A stretch of 64,000 nt of DNA. Origin: Methanomicrobium antiquum. Lineage in GTDB: Archaea > Halobacteriota > Methanomicrobia > Methanomicrobiales > Methanomicrobiaceae. Numbering within the stretch: position 1 is the stretch's first letter; each line of letters begins with the position of its first letter. The stretch spans positions 496,001 to 560,000 of the forward strand of contig NZ_CP091092.1 of assembly GCF_029633915.1 (NCBI RefSeq), written 5' to 3'. Below are positions 63,488 through 64,000 of this stretch, piece by piece. The notes under the pieces are model-generated. The model saw nothing but the letters and a program-made list of their open reading frames with translations. It was not told the DNA's origin and made no database searches. Position numbers and translations under genes: made by a program.

Positions 63488-64000
63488 TGAAAGAAAAAAA
63501 TGTAATCTCAATTATTGCAATTGTGTTCATCACAGCCGGTGGAATATTAATCTGGGCGTCCGCTTGTGCAGGTGTTCTCCCGGGGAACTATTTTCTTCTT
63601 GAGATTGGTGGAAAATACGACTCCATGTACCCTTCAATCAGCCCTGACGGAGGAGAGATCGCTTATGTCGCCTATTCCTATCGTGAACCTGATTCGTCTG
63701 ATCTCTGGATAGTGAATACCCGGACGTGGAATACACGGAGGCTGACCTCTTTGGAAGATGTCCCCTTTCGCCCTTATTGGAATCCATCAGGAGAAACCAT
63801 CGTGTTTTTAGCCGGAAGGGATCTCTGGACGATCGAGAGAAACGGTAAGAACCTCACCAGGCTCACGGATAGTAAGTCTTTGGCTCTTTGTCGGGGCTGG
63901 AGTCCCGACGGGAGACGGATTGCCTATATCCAGAATAGCTCTCTTAGGGTGATAGATGCCGATGGCGGGAACAGTAAAATTGTTGTTGACGGATGTCATT
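63488..64000 (+). CDS. TolB-like beta-propeller protein (3' end outside window)
   Basis: Open from ATG 63488 to the window end, about 171 residues. An N-terminal hydrophobic segment (about 6-30) is a signal peptide or anchor. PSISPDGGEIAYVAY, RPYWNPSGETIVFLAG and WSPDGRRIAYIQ are WD40-like (PD40) blades as in TolB. The GC content is clearly higher than in the preceding genes, which hints at a different origin. The rest of the gene lies to the right. Confidence 0.72.

Overview
The window comes from a methanogenic archaeon, most likely a Methanomicrobiaceae member (Methanoplanus-like; an inference from gene content and the AT-rich, low-GC composition). The signs are methanogenesis marker genes (mmp10, mtxX/marker 4, marker 2), archaeal-type GatDE, archaeal MetK, RfcL, a histone, a TATA-binding protein, Orc1/Cdc6, archaemetzincin and archaeal-type pilins. 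Most genes have strong GGAGG-type ribosome sites, many have 4-base NTGA overlaps, and intergenic regions are very AT-rich.

Left end (1-3.75 kb): the edge of what looks like an integrated genomic island. It holds the C-terminal part of a BREX BrxL protein, then a divergent TATA-binding protein 33 bases downstream, an Orc1/Cdc6 gene whose conserved N-terminus is in frame but has no start codon, and a tyrosine recombinase whose gene lies just beyond the 3' end of a tRNA-Thr(UGU) gene. The tRNA gene is the probable attachment site; the island continues past the left edge.

3.9-31.6 kb is mostly core metabolism. It runs mmp10 (methylase of an arginine in methyl-CoM reductase), a cupin, a radical SAM/SPASM peptide-modifying enzyme, argH-gatD-gatE, a large secreted propeller/PKD protein, an SsuABC-type ABC transporter, ribosomal protein L10e, a two-subunit fumarase, korDABC-sucCD (2-oxoglutarate synthase and succinyl-CoA synthetase, i.e. 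the incomplete TCA branch), a diadenylate cyclase, metK, hisG-hisA-hisB, a histone and mtxX. Fumarase, SucCD and Kor together connect malate/fumarate to 2-oxoglutarate, with a succinate/fumarate step not encoded here.

31.7-51.7 kb has methanogenesis marker 2, rfcL, a divergent UPF0146/archaemetzincin pair, two membrane-anchored transglutaminase-like paralogues (one without its catalytic Cys) with a lipoprotein, a Usp - ion transporter - Usp - P-type ATPase cluster, an ECF transporter in which a substrate-binding S subunit is fused to both ATPases, and a cobalamin salvage set (cobO, btuDCF). 51.7-64 kb is more accessory: a possible small RNA, two tandem pilins, a secreted 5'-nucleotidase-like lipoprotein, a CobN/BchH-type chelatase, an ABC ATPase truncated just after its signature motif, an unrecognised P-loop protein, a triple Ig-like-repeat protein with no signal peptide, and the start of a TolB-like propeller protein that runs off the end.

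Across the window there is a family of small intergenic elements: a CATGAAAT/ATTTCATG hairpin followed by a T-tract, sometimes preceded by a second AAGTTA/TAACTT hairpin. Two nearly identical 66-base copies flank the L10e gene. Several intergenic regions also carry short degenerate tandem repeats.
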